A stretch of 64,000 bases of DNA from Anadara kagoshimensis (lineage: Eukaryota > Mollusca > Bivalvia > Arcoida > Arcidae): contig CM037864.1 of NCBI GenBank assembly GCA_021292105.1, forward strand, positions 8,794,635 through 8,858,634. Direction: 5' to 3'. Position numbers and translations under genes: made by a program. How positions within the stretch are numbered: position 1 is the first letter of the stretch; each line of letters starts with the position of its first letter. Below, piece by piece: positions 35,862-46,492 of the stretch. Under the pieces are notes generated by a model. The model worked only from the letters and a program-made list of their open reading frames with translations. It was not told the DNA's origin and searched no databases.

Positions 35862-38424
35862 CTGAAATAGAAGAAGCATAATTAAAACTGTGTGTCACTT
35901 ATGCAATTTTTTTTTTTTTTTTTTTGCGATATATGATGTAAAATAACAGGGTAAGCAAAATAACTTAAACAACACATTTATAATATAATTTTAACATAAT
36001 ACATTACATACACATGCATAACATATGCTATTACAAAAAAAAAAATCGACCTACCGACCCTTTATAATAATTCTATGTTAGCGGAGACACACATATTTTT
36101 TTTTAGGCCTAATGGAAGGTCCAGGACCTTATGCCTTTATTTTTAACAGGTACAACATATAGTTTTGAAAGTCCAATACATTTATCATCATTCAAAGGTC
36201 CATGTGCAATTATGCTATTAAGAATAACTTTGATAACTAGCATTATCCTGGTAAAATATTATGGCAGGTCAGTTGGACTTTCACAGTTTTAATTTAATGG
36301 GTCAATCAATAGTTCCCGGACCTTGGACCTTGAATGAAGTCAATTCCTCATGTTAGAGTAACTTTTACCACAATGCATAATATCTTTTTTTTTTTAACTC
36401 ATTATAATTGTTATTATTATTATTATTTGCCAAATGTGTTGTAAATCTAAAGTAGATTACTTAAAATATTATTTTCAAAAAAACAAAGGTTTTTTTTAAA
36501 TCACTGGTAAGGCATGATCCCATGATCTAGGAGACCTCCTACAAACTTTCCAAGAGTTTTTCAAAACGACATCTATCTCGAGGGGTTTGTTTCCAATTCC
36601 AGTATATATTGAGTTCGTTTCCAGTATACATAACTCACATAACCAAGTTTTTTACAAAGTTGACAGCGCAGTGACAAGAAATTTAAGAGGAGATTCAAAT
36701 GTATATTGAATAATAATAATCCTTAAAATTCAACAACAAACTGTTAATACCTGTCACATAAACTTTAGCAACACCATGATACTGATCATTCATCTTCCAC
36801 AATGAAGAACATTAAGCATACACTGATGGCAGGCAAAAATCATGATCAATACATTTTATGTTTTATCTCAAACATTTCTTCTGAGGACTAGTGAAATAAA
36901 AGGGCATGTTTTTTTTTTTTTGTGCGTGTGTGTGTTTGTTATAGAAAGGACAGCTTTTTTGCATCCGAAACTTTCACTATAGACATGTGTATAATTCTTA
37001 GATCAATAATTACAAAAAGTCCATTAATTCAGCACAATAATCCATATACTGGTTAGTTGAAAAAATTGTGACAAATTCACTTGAATTTTCCTGCAATACG
37101 TTGCCATATTGAAACACGAACAAACAGGATCTCGCGACATCATTCTTTCTTTTCGGAGATCCCGCCACTGTCTGGCACACCACTGTTAACAGTATTAAAA
37201 CAGTCTGTGCATATTGTCTGTATGGGCTCGTAAGGCGTTTTTGATCACCAGGTGTTTCCGATTACCTATGTAAATACCGAATGGCGAGCATGGGCGGTCG
37301 AATTTTTTAGGCCATACGATCTATTTATAACGACGGAAGCACGTTTTCTACCAGTGTAAACAAATAGTCAAAAATGCTTTCTAGGAAGGTAGGATAACTC
37401 ACATTCTGTCCGCGTTGATAAAAACCGCCATTTTTGTTATTCCCGTTTTTCAAGTACCATAATATGTCCAATTTCTTTTGATCTAATCATTTTCATACAA
37501 TCCGGTGTCGTCTGTTTACTCTGTGAGCGTTTTGACAAATATCAGTTCATGTGACGTCGCCAGTTATAGTCTGTTTCAAGAAAACCGAGGCTGTAAAGTG
37601 GCACCACGTGTTATAGCATAATTGTTATATATGGGGAGCAAGATTATACAACACTTGGTTCTATTAATGCAATTCAACACCATAAAGTGATAACCGCTAC
37701 CTGCTCCATGGTTCACAACACATTCTCAACAGATTTTTACAGTTAAAACTATTGATGTTGCATCAGTATATATATTTATATAATATATATAGACATATGT
37801 CAATATAAGATTTCTAATTGTAATGAAATCAATGGATAACACACAAATGGGTGTATGGTTGCTGGAATATTACTTATTAATATTAAACTAAGGATTTACA
37901 TGAGGTAAGATAAAATGTTCATGTTTCATGTTAACACTGGCATCAAACACTTTTACTTTCTTGTGTAATGCGTCACTACATCACGTGATCAGATTCACCT
38001 TTCCGCCATTTTTGTTTACATAGAAATGGGGACCGGTAGGGATTTAGATAAAATGCTGTGTAATGCTTTGATTGAGTTTTTGTCAGTATAAAAGCATCCA
38101 TATTAATTAGTATTAACTACGCTGATGTACATTTGATTCAGTATTATTTAGCAAGCTAAACAATTATTCCAAAATCCATTAATCATTAATTGATCGAAAT
38201 CCCCTAATTCCTCCATAGCTAAAATTTTCGAATTATTTTGGAATTTTTCCTAAGAAATATAAAAGAGTAAATAAGAGTTTCGAAAGGTTTGACCTAGTAA
38301 ATAATGTGTCTGCTGTGCTTTCGTAACGGTCACACCGTCAGTCATATTATACACATCATCATTTTCACAAGTAAGAGTGAACATGTCAACATTAACTCGA
38401 TTTCCTACTCGGCAAATTAATGGA
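35862..38424. other. No gene seen; AT-rich presumed VPS50 intron, promoter and intergenic DNA
   Basis: Only short chance ORFs. At about 36095-36345 there is a copy of a dispersed repeat also present at about 51110-51350 (shared 'taatggaaggt(c/t)caggacctt' and 'ccatgtgcaattat'). Confidence 0.5.
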
Positions 38425-38433
38425 CAGAACATG

Positions 38434-39813
38434 CGGTCCCTAGAAAATAAGCCCAGGAAACAAAATAAGCCCAGGGAAAGCCCAGGGAAGTTTCCCGCGC
38501 CCAGGAAGTTATAAGGCATTACATAGATGTGAAATTCACATATTTATTATAGATCATATCATATTTTATCATGTTAAAAAATTGTATCGATCTAAACCAG
38601 AATGACGAAGTATTTTATCATTGATTTTTTCACCTTACAGTATGTGTCGGTGAGTGAAGGGAGATAACTCGCTATCATAGAATGCTCAATTATTAACGTG
38701 GGGGAATGTTATCTATTGCATTTCTAATTTTGGTTTTTGAATTGGATTTGTTATGCAAGGTGACGTAAATAATTTAATAAAAGATTCCTGAAGTACAGAG
38801 ATGAGATTTAAAAAATAATAACGATGAATACGGTATATTAACTTTACAAGTGATAAATACTTATTTTTACTTCATTTACAAAATGTAATTAGTCTATAAA
38901 ACAAAAAAAGGAAATAATAAATTTTCATAATCGAAGGATTTTCTGAGTTTTAACGAAGTAATTATCATGTCTAATAACTGTTTTAAAGGACTTTTTGTGA
39001 ATTTTTGGTTTGTCAGTAATGTATTGGCTAATACTAATACTATGGAGTTTCCCGACGAAGGATAGTTAGTATGTTAAACACATTTTAATGTCAACACTGA
39101 AATTATTGTTCTTGTTTTGTTTGGCTTCTTCTTTGAAATTAAAATAAAATCGTGTGTAAAACAATTTGCTGTTATCAAATTCTTTGTCTCAGGTAAGCCA
39201 GACAAGTCTGTTACAAGGTGAACACGTGCCGTGAATAAACACCCGCCGGGTATAACAGACGACCTCAATATACTGTGACAGATATAAAGCCTGATCAATC
39301 AATACTGATTAATACTTCTAATTAACGAATTAATTTACATCTTTGGTTAATCGGATTATTAATATATCCCGTAAAAGTGTTAGGAACTTTATGCATAGTA
39401 TATATTTGTTTTGGTATTTGATCCTTGGAGAAAATATTTCCAATCATGACATACCTACATATCTGTATTAATAAATAAATAAATAAATTATAAATTAAAA
39501 GTTGTGTAGTCGACATGCATTACTGTACATGTTATAAATAGGGGAGTATTTGCCCGTTTTGTTTTCGTACATTAGTGTGAATATATTTTATGAAGGGACT
39601 CAATAAATGATGATGGTTGTCATAAGAAATGTACGAGATGATTGTTTCATCTTTGTAATAAATATCTTATAAACCGTCACTCATAGAATCCAGTATCGGG
39701 TTAGTGTGTTAAATTCTCTAAGAAAATTATTCTATTACATTGAAATGTGGGAACACGAATTCGTCCGCATATTTACAGTATTGTTCGGAAAATGCCGTCA
39801 TCTAACAGTGGAG

Positions 39814-39850
<37 letters not shown>

Positions 39851-40542
39851 GTACCAGATTAGAGGATCGAAAATGTCGACTTTACACCATAAAAAGATGG
39901 AGGGGCATTATTAAATATTAAATACTTAGCATACTCCTAAAAAATTTGTGGTCTGTAAAAAAATCGTCTCGAGGGGACCTATGTCTTGTGAGTACAATTG
40001 TTGTCTGTCAAACTCTAGAAATGTTGCGACGAATATTCACACAATAAATACAACAATCCCGATAACAGAAAATGGCGGGAAATGGCACGTGGCGACGGAA
40101 TCTTTTCATATCTTCTCATATCCTCGGTGTAATTTAGGAAATCAGCTTTTGTTAAAACTTTTTTGAAAAATTCTAACTTTGGTTCATGAGTTTAAAATAA
40201 ATTATGAAGTATTAGTAGGTAAATAGATTTCACAGAGATATAAAGAAAATGTATACTTTCGTCCTTAATACTTTTGATATTACAATGCAGCAAGCCGCTA
40301 AATATTACCCGGACCACTTGTTCATTAGTCAATTCCTTTTCCACCGTGTTCACTTGTTCACGATTAATACGAATCAAGAGTTTTTAACTGGCACAGAAAA
40401 TTTAGTGTTATACCTGAGACGATGTTATTTTGGAAATATAAAGTTTTATTTACAAAATTTAAGGGTTGTAGTTTAGAAATATTCTGAATTGAATGAAGAC
40501 TCGATCATTTCGGATCTCCGATACATGTATTAAGCGGGAAAA

Positions 40543-40579
<37 letters not shown>

Positions 40580-41022
40580 GAGATCCAAGTTCTACAAGAG
40601 TTATCTCTCTTTGATGATAAAGCCTAGCGGTCTCACGGTGTCGGAAATTCAAAGTCAAATTATTCCATTTTTCTTTCACCAATCTCATGCATTTTTTAAC
40701 ATGATTATAAATAACACATATTTATCAGTATTTCAAAATCACAGACTTCTACCATGCACTGTAAACTCCTGGGCGGAAGAAATATGCATAGACTGTACAA
40801 GCATGGAGTCTCTGCCGATATCAAAAACGAAAAGTGAAATTTCTCAATTTAAACTCAATCAATTTTGATGATTTTTTTTTTACAAAAGTATAAATAGCAT
40901 ATCATAAGTAATATTACAAAATTTCAACCTTCTAGCATGTATAGAATACTCCTGGGCGCGAGAAACGTCCCTGGGCTTTCCCTGGGCTTATTTTGTTCCC
41001 TGGGCTTATTTTCTAGGTACCC
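38434..41022. mobile_element. 2.59 kb TIR element with 9-bp target duplication, unclassified
   Basis: The left end reads CGGTCCCTAGAAAATAAG and the inverted right end GGGTACCTAGAAAATAAG. The repeats continue about 72 bp with about five mismatches and contain reiterated AAGCCCAGGG. CAGAACATG flanks both sides (38425-38433 and 41023-41031). No transposase is recognisable, so it is non-autonomous or decayed. It includes a (CT)n tract (39816-39847) and a (CA)n tract (40543-40578). A 9-bp duplication would suit a Mutator-like or Merlin-like enzyme, but the ends do not identify one. Confidence 0.82.
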
Positions 41023-41373
41023 CAGAACATGATCTCACTTTCCTTCACATTTACAAAATTCAACATTACATTTTGAGGTTGTCATTCAGCTTAACCGTGA
41101 CATAAAGCTATAAGTGTTTAAAACATATGGTTTACTATATGTTCACCTTCAAATGTTCCATAATATTACAAGTAAATACTTGTAAATTTACATTTTCTCA
41201 ATTTTGCCAACTCCCCTCTTTTCCGGAAGTGACAGAGATATTAAAATTGTCAAATTGGAAAACGTGGTTATCCGAACTTCTCTTACTCCAGTATTTCCCT
41301 TCATGTGATGAGCACCATCGTAATTTAAAGTTAAACGTCCTGTGCTAACTGACTGTGTTTTGTATACTGTCTT

Positions 41374-41631
41374 ATGAAATCTAGATTAAATCCTGGCATA
41401 TATGTTAATTCCAAACCAAACAATTTAAGAATGAGAACAGTAAAAAGCGTGAAAATACAGAAAATCCAAAAACCAAATACAATCGGTATACCAATGGGTA
41501 CAAACTGTGCACCATTGTTTGCTGATTTGTTTCTTTATTCTTATGAAGCAGAATTTATGCAGAACCTTGTTAAATCTGGAGAGAAAACTGTCGCCAAATC
41601 ATTCAACTCAACATACAGATATATAGATGAC
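41374..41631 (+). pseudogene. Penelope-like reverse transcriptase, 5' fragment (palm)
   Basis: It contains GIPMGTNCAPLFADLFL (motif B region) and ends at YIDD (motif C catalytic core), typical of Penelope-like elements as I recall them. Upstream RT motifs are absent and the first about 30 residues do not fit, so the copy is 5' truncated. The Polinton-like element interrupts it directly after the two catalytic aspartates. Confidence 0.75.
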
Positions 41632-42625
41632 AGTAGTATAGGAGGGGTTTTTATATCAACCCACAAATTCCCATAGGGCCGTCCACCTAAAATGGACGGC
41701 AAGGGACGGCTATGGTTTCTAAAAGGACGGCACATCGCCTATTGTTCTCGTAACGCAGGTGTTCCGGAGTTCTACGCCACCATGCTTTATAATGGGCAAT
41801 CCTAATTGCGCTAGATTGTATATACACCTATGGGGGATCGCCCGACCGTGAAGTTATCGAGTCTTAACATGCAGATATATCGATTGGGGATTTTCAGTAG
41901 CTATTTTTAAACAGGTCTTTTCATTTAAATGCTCGCTGATTGGGGAATTTAATTTATTCTACCTTTGGAGATTATTTTTGCTAATTAATAGCGTATATAC
42001 GTTGCATAGCACCATATATTTTACCGTTATTAAGAAGATATTTGATTTTAGTTTTATTCATATGTAGGGACGTTTTTTAAGGGAAAAAGTCAGTGTGGTT
42101 TAATAATATTCTTAAATAGACTTTTAAAGGATGGATTTTGCTTTCCTATGCTAACATATGGGAGACCGTCCGACCGTAACGTTATCGAGTATTAAGCTTC
42201 GGTAGATAATCATTTATGTGCTATTGATGTCTAATATTATCTAATTACACTATATGCAGTGTTTAAACGCAAGTGGATTTCAGGTTTTCAATGAGATACG
42301 GATATCTCTACATTTATTTTTAAATCAACTAATATTTAAAATAAAAAATAAATAAGTTTGATGTATAACCATACATGTTTAGACATGAATGAACACGTCT
42401 ATTTTAAAAGGTTGTTTAAAGCTATTGTGAAATTACAGGTCGTCATATAGCGTTTCAAAGGGAAATAATTTCGCCTTAGTTTTTTAGCATCACTTGGGGT
42501 TTATGTAAAGAAAGACAAAACGAATATATGTAATCTAGTATTTATTTTCTCCGTCAATAGGTCATTATAGGTCGGAGAACATCCATATAATGCCTGTACA
42601 CTACATTTTAAATATACAAAGTTTT
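41632..42625. repeat. Left terminal inverted repeat of the Polinton-like element
   Basis: About 994 bp pairing with 45558-46486. The outer 120 bp are rich in GGACGGC and its complement and can fold. An internal motif, 'gaccgtgaagttatcgagt' near 41850, recurs as 'gaccgtaacgttatcgagt' near 42172. The inner boundary coincides with the stop codon of the flanking gene. Confidence 0.9.
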
Positions 42626-43253
42626 AGTCCTGAACATCAAGTTCATTTTGTTCTTCAGAGTCCTTATCTTCTGAGGTAGTGCTTACATTATCATTATCAT
42701 CGTCTTGCCAATATTCTTCTAATATATGTCTATATTTCCGAATTGTCATACGGATGGCCTTCTTCCACTCATATCCTTGGTCAATAAGTTCGTACACTTT
42801 ATTCATGATTTTGGTATGTAGTTTTCCGTGCTTTAACTGCATGATATTTAAAATCAGTTCGGTATATTTGTTTAAAAAGATAGGAATGTCGCTATCCTTC
42901 ATAGATTCCTCAGCTTTCAATTCGGCTTTTTTGTCGGATAAACCTTGCTTTCTATATTCATAATATTTCTTCTGCCATTCACACTCGGATTCTGATTTTA
43001 CTGCTTTTCTTAGTTTGATAAAAACTTCGTCTTCTTTATCCTCTTTGGTTTTCTTAAAGTCCGGTTCTCCCCATTCAGGATCTCTTTGTCTTTTAAGTGG
43101 ATTTTCTATATTGTTTTCTGAGCACCAAGACTTGATATGTTGTTGTAGTGACGAGAGATCTGCAAAAATTATACCACAATCCTCGCAATAAGGCATCTCT
43201 TCCAGATCTGTATGCTGTGGCAATAAGGAAGGTTTTTCTGACATATGGCTCAT
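42624..43253 (-). CDS. Polinton-associated zinc-finger protein
   Basis: 209 aa from the Met at 43253. A C2H2/C2HC-like finger lies at YCEDCG...HIKSWC. A charged linker, a helical region (HGKLHTKIMNKVYELIDQGY, then a basic helix) and an acidic tail follow. The helix and tail pattern resembles an uncharacterised gene I recall from other animal Polintons; the function is unknown. The frame is open for about 55 further codons above this Met, overlapping the ATPase end in another frame, so the true start may be higher or the two may once have been joined. The stop lies at the inner edge of the TIR. Confidence 0.7.
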   Translation of the reverse strand: MSHMSEKPSLLPQHTDLEEMPYCEDCGIIFADLSSLQQHIKSWCSENNIENPLKRQRDPEWGEPDFKKTKEDKEDEVFIKLRKAVKSESECEWQKKYYEYRKQGLSDKKAELKAEESMKDSDIPIFLNKYTELILNIMQLKHGKLHTKIMNKVYELIDQGYEWKKAIRMTIRKYRHILEEYWQDDDNDNVSTTSEDKDSEEQNELDVQD

Positions 43254-43384
43254 ATGCTTGATTTCTTGAGACTGGGGAAAAATGCTGTATCCAGTATTCG
43301 ATTCTGTTTTAAATGTAGGAGTCGGTGTGTTTTCTCTTTGACTTCTTTCTTGTAACTGATAATTTGTTTTAAATTCACTCTCTT

Positions 43385-44349
43385 TTATACCAGCTGGAGT
43401 ATGAGAACATTCTTTATTGACTGTGGCATTGTTTGATTTGTTAAATCGGTTAATTTTTCGTTAACTGTTCTAAATTTGGAGAATTTACCTCGGTTGTAAA
43501 AATGTTTTCTCAATCTGTTGATTTCTGATGTAGTCGGTTTTAAATCCACTAGTAAAAATCCCCTTTCTTTACTTGTAGCCTTATCAAATTTGTCCATGAA
43601 TATTTGGCTTTTTCCGGGATACATTTGCCTGGCTAGCGTCATGATCTGTTGTTTATCAATCGGGTTTTTAAACAGTACTAAATAATGACAGTTCCTTCTC
43701 TGAGTCGGGTCTTTACTAAAGTATAAATTCTGATTTAACACAATGACAGATAAATTTCGATGATGACTCCTCTTCTGTAAACAAATCATTAAATCTGATG
43801 TCTTTGACTAAACTGGACATCAAATCATCTATTACAATCAAATTGTTCTGATTTGGATTGATAAAACTGTCTTTGTCTAAATCTATTGGTACCCCTTGTA
43901 TGAATTCACCTGTGGAGAAACAGAAGACTTAATGACGTCATACAATGGTTGCCATCTTTTGTACAGCCAGATGATTCTTTCAGGCCTGGGTTCTATCATA
44001 TTTCTTGTAGCAGGTCTTTCATTAAATGCGTTTTTCCCGATCCAGTCATACCCGAAATAATCATAGTGAATGGATGAAGAAATTGAAATGACAGTATAAC
44101 GTTTTCTCCACCTCCTTCCGCCACCGCCGCCTCCTCCTCCTCTCCTCCGCCACCGCCTCTTCCGCCTCCTCCTCCTCCGCCACCTCCTCCTCCTCCGCCA
44201 CCGCCGCCTCCTCCTCCTCCTCCTCCTCCTCCAGAGTGTTGATAAAAAGTGGTTGTTGTTTGTGGTTGTTTCTGATGTACATTGAGATAGTGTCTTTTAA
44301 GATTATCAGCTCTATTCAGTGTTTTGTAACAAAGGTTACATGTAAACAT
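43385..44349 (-). pseudogene. Polinton packaging ATPase (FtsK/A32 type) with N-terminal C2H2 finger, frameshifted
   Basis: The N-terminal segment (44349-43996) has a C2H2 finger (C4, C7, H20, H25), a long poly-Gly tract and a Walker A GMTGSGKT at residues 100-107, then stops. Coding similarity continues downstream in other frames: a PERIIW...W segment, a Walker B LIVIDDLM near 43840, and a C-terminal part (43789-43385) with SHHRNLSVI, HYLVLFKNP and RQMYPG. At least three frame changes separate these pieces, so the gene is dead unless the sequence is wrong. In intact elements this ATPase is thought to package DNA into virions. Confidence 0.82.
44110..44236. repeat. GGN/CCN trinucleotide repeat encoding poly-Gly
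   Basis: An imperfect (CCT/CCG)n tract on the plus strand, inside the ATPase reading frame between the zinc finger and Walker A. In a neighbouring frame the same tract reads as poly-Glu/Ala, which is a shadow. Confidence 0.9.
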
Positions 44350-44399
44350 TTTGTCTCATTAACAATACGTAGTTAAATGACTTACAATATTTTTTTAGT

Positions 44400-44632
44400 A
44401 TATATAAATAGATTTTTACATGAAACAAAAACAGCTGTTCTCCTAAAATTTACATTGACTTGAATACAATTTTTACGAAAACAACAGCTGTTCTTCTACA
44501 TTTCACATTGACTTTAATACAATTTTTACAAAAAACAACAGCTGTTTTTCTATATTTTACATTGGCTTTAATACAATTTTTATGAAAACAACAGCTGTTC
44601 TCCTAAATTTAGATTGACTTGTATAAAGTAAT
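44400..44632. promoter_or_regulatory. Four 53-bp repeats with CAGCTG cores between divergent Polinton genes
   Basis: CAGCTG-centred units start near 44431, 44484, 44538 and 44591 (spacing 53, 54, 53), each with 'acaacagctgtt' or close to it and 'ttgacttgaatacaattttt'. They fill the gap between the divergently transcribed gene pairs, followed by 'gctttataaagc', a TATA-like palindrome near 44650. A bidirectional promoter or replication-control role is inference. Confidence 0.6.
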
Positions 44633-44750
44633 AAATATAAAATAAGAATGCTTTATAAAGCATTGTGTACTTAGCATTCAGAGGAGCATTGCGTTAAAAT
44701 AACATTTTATCCTTATTCACCCACCCGGCACTTGGATATCTTGGATTAAT

Positions 44751-45176
44751 ATGAAGAATGATTGTTATATTCTTATAGATAGTGAAGATTCTAAAGCATA
44801 TTTTCCACAAAATACTACATCTGCTTTTCGTGTAGTGTTAGATACTAGATTGGATTTCAAAGGACAATGGTATATTGGTCTATGTGAAGTGCATTGTACT
44901 AATGTTACATCTTCAGGAGAAATTTATATATGCAGCAACATTTGTGGTGAAACGTTATTGGCTGGTAAAAAAGAACAACTCTTTAGAAGAATTGTAGTAG
45001 AAAAAGATAAAGATATAAGTACAGTGTTCACCGCACCGTTTTATTTACCGTTGACGACGTCTACCTGGCAAGACATAGAAATCTATATAAAGGATAAACA
45101 AGGACATTTATCTACACTCATAGGAGGTAGAGTGAGCTTAACACTTCATATAAGAAGATATCCTTTTTTCATTTAA
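44751..45176 (+). CDS. Polinton-associated small protein (FPxNT...G.W.IGL.E motif)
   Basis: 141 aa, intact. The N-terminal pattern YFPQNTTSAFRVVL...LDFKGQWYIGLCEV and the basic end LTLHIRRYPFF match a protein type I recall repeatedly in animal Polinton/adintovirus-like elements, probably a virion or assembly protein. That role is uncertain. The next gene starts two bases after its stop, unusually tight for animal DNA and virus-like. Confidence 0.7.
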   Translation: MKNDCYILIDSEDSKAYFPQNTTSAFRVVLDTRLDFKGQWYIGLCEVHCTNVTSSGEIYICSNICGETLLAGKKEQLFRRIVVEKDKDISTVFTAPFYLPLTTSTWQDIEIYIKDKQGHLSTLIGGRVSLTLHIRRYPFFI

Positions 45177-45178
45177 GT

Positions 45179-45559
45179 ATGGCAGAACTATATGTACCAG
45201 ATACTAATAAATGGATCAAGTTTTTTAGACAATTGAATTCTGGAAAAGTAGATTCTTATCAATATGGCCGAGGCCAAAAAGGAAGTGGCATTGGCAATTT
45301 CAGTCGCGGGACTTACATGATTCCAATTGATCCATATATTTCCGAGCATGATAGAACTGAAGATAATTCTAATGATGCCAAAGAACCACTAAAACCGATT
45401 ATCAAAATGGTCTCACCAGTAGCAGCTAATCTTGAGCAGGCTAAAAGTTACTTGAAACAGGAACAAGAACAAAAGGGCGGTGCACGTACCATAGGAATAA
45501 GACGAAAACCTTCTGACTTCATGGCAGAATTTCAACAGAAAAAGCGCCGAACATACTAA
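45179..45559 (+). CDS. Polinton-associated small basic-tailed protein
   Basis: 126 aa, intact. The start MAELYVPDTNKWIKFF is followed by a Gly-rich stretch and SRGTYMIPID, then a coiled segment and a basic C-terminus (RRKPSD...QKKRRTY). It probably belongs with the preceding gene as a structural or DNA-associated protein; no domain is recognised. The stop codon falls at the inner boundary of the right TIR, mirroring the left side. Confidence 0.65.
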   Translation: MAELYVPDTNKWIKFFRQLNSGKVDSYQYGRGQKGSGIGNFSRGTYMIPIDPYISEHDRTEDNSNDAKEPLKPIIKMVSPVAANLEQAKSYLKQEQEQKGGARTIGIRRKPSDFMAEFQQKKRRTY

Positions 45560-46486
45560 AACTCTGTATATTTAAAATATAGTGTACAGGCATTATATGG
45601 ATGTTCTCCGACCTATAATGAACTATTGACGGAGAAAATAAATACTAGATTACATATATTCGTTTTGTCTTTCTTTACATAAACCCCAAGTGATGCTAAA
45701 AAACTAAGGCGAAATTATTTCCCTTTGAAACGCTATATGACGACCTGTAATTTCACAATAGCTTTAAACAACCTTTTAAAATAGACGTGTTCATTCATGT
45801 CTAAACATGTATGGTTATACATCAAACTTATTTATTTTTTATTTTAAATATTAGTTGATTTAAAAATAAATGTAGAGATATCCGTATCTCATTGAAAATC
45901 TGAAATCCACTTGCGTTTAAACACTACATATAGTGTACGTGTATAACGTTACGGTCGGACGGTCTCCCATATGTTAGCATAGGAAAGCAAAATCCACATC
46001 CTTTAAAAGTCATTAAACCACACTGACTTTTTCCCTTAAAAAACGTCCCTACATATGAATAAAACTAAAATCAAATATCTTCTTAATAACGGTAAAATAT
46101 ATGGTGCTATGCAACGCATATACGCCTATTAATGAGCAAAAATAATCTCCAAAGGTAGAATAAATTAAATTCCCCAATCAGCAAGCATTTAAATGAAAAG
46201 ACCTGTTTAAAAATAGCTACTGAAAATCCCCAATCGATATATCTGCATGTTAAGACTCGATAACTTCACGGTCGGGCGATCCCCCATAGGTGTATATACA
46301 ATCTTAGCGCAATTAGGATTGCCCATTATAAAGCATGGTGGCGTAGAACTCCGGAACACCTGCGTTACGAGAACAATAGGCGATGTGCCGTCCTTTTAGA
46401 AACCATAGCCGTCCCTTGCCGTCCATTTTAGGTGGACGGCCCTATGGGAATTTGTGGGTTGATATAAAAACCCCTCCTATACTACT
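45558..46486. repeat. Right terminal inverted repeat of the Polinton-like element
   Basis: About 929 bp, inverse of 41632-42625. It lacks a block of about 65 bp present in the left repeat near 42195-42260. The outer end reads '...cccctcctatactact'. Confidence 0.9.
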
Positions 46487-46492
46487 GATGAC

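Larger units (their letters stand above)
41632..46486. mobile_element. Maverick/Polinton-like element, non-autonomous, 4.86 kb
   Basis: The ends are about 1 kb terminal inverted repeats beginning AGTAGTATAGGAGGGG on each side. They are flanked by a perfect 6-bp duplication GATGAC (41626-41631 and 46487-46492), the size made by Polinton integrases. The 2.9 kb core holds a zinc-finger ORF and a packaging-ATPase pseudogene on the minus strand, and two small ORFs on the plus strand, transcribed divergently from a repeat-rich centre. Protein-primed DNA polymerase, integrase, protease and major capsid genes are not seen, so it would need a helper. The TIRs differ by scattered changes and a block of about 65 bp, so insertion is not very recent. 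Confidence 0.9.

Noticed and set aside
37380..37445. First exon of VPS50
   Set aside because: A donor-like 'agaatgtgagttat' and a nearby ATGGCG exist, but nothing ties them to the acceptor at 35861 without RNA data.
44061..44282. Glu/Ala-rich 73-codon ORF
   Set aside because: It is a shifted-frame shadow of the poly-Gly tract in the ATPase frame, which has the C2H2 finger and Walker A.
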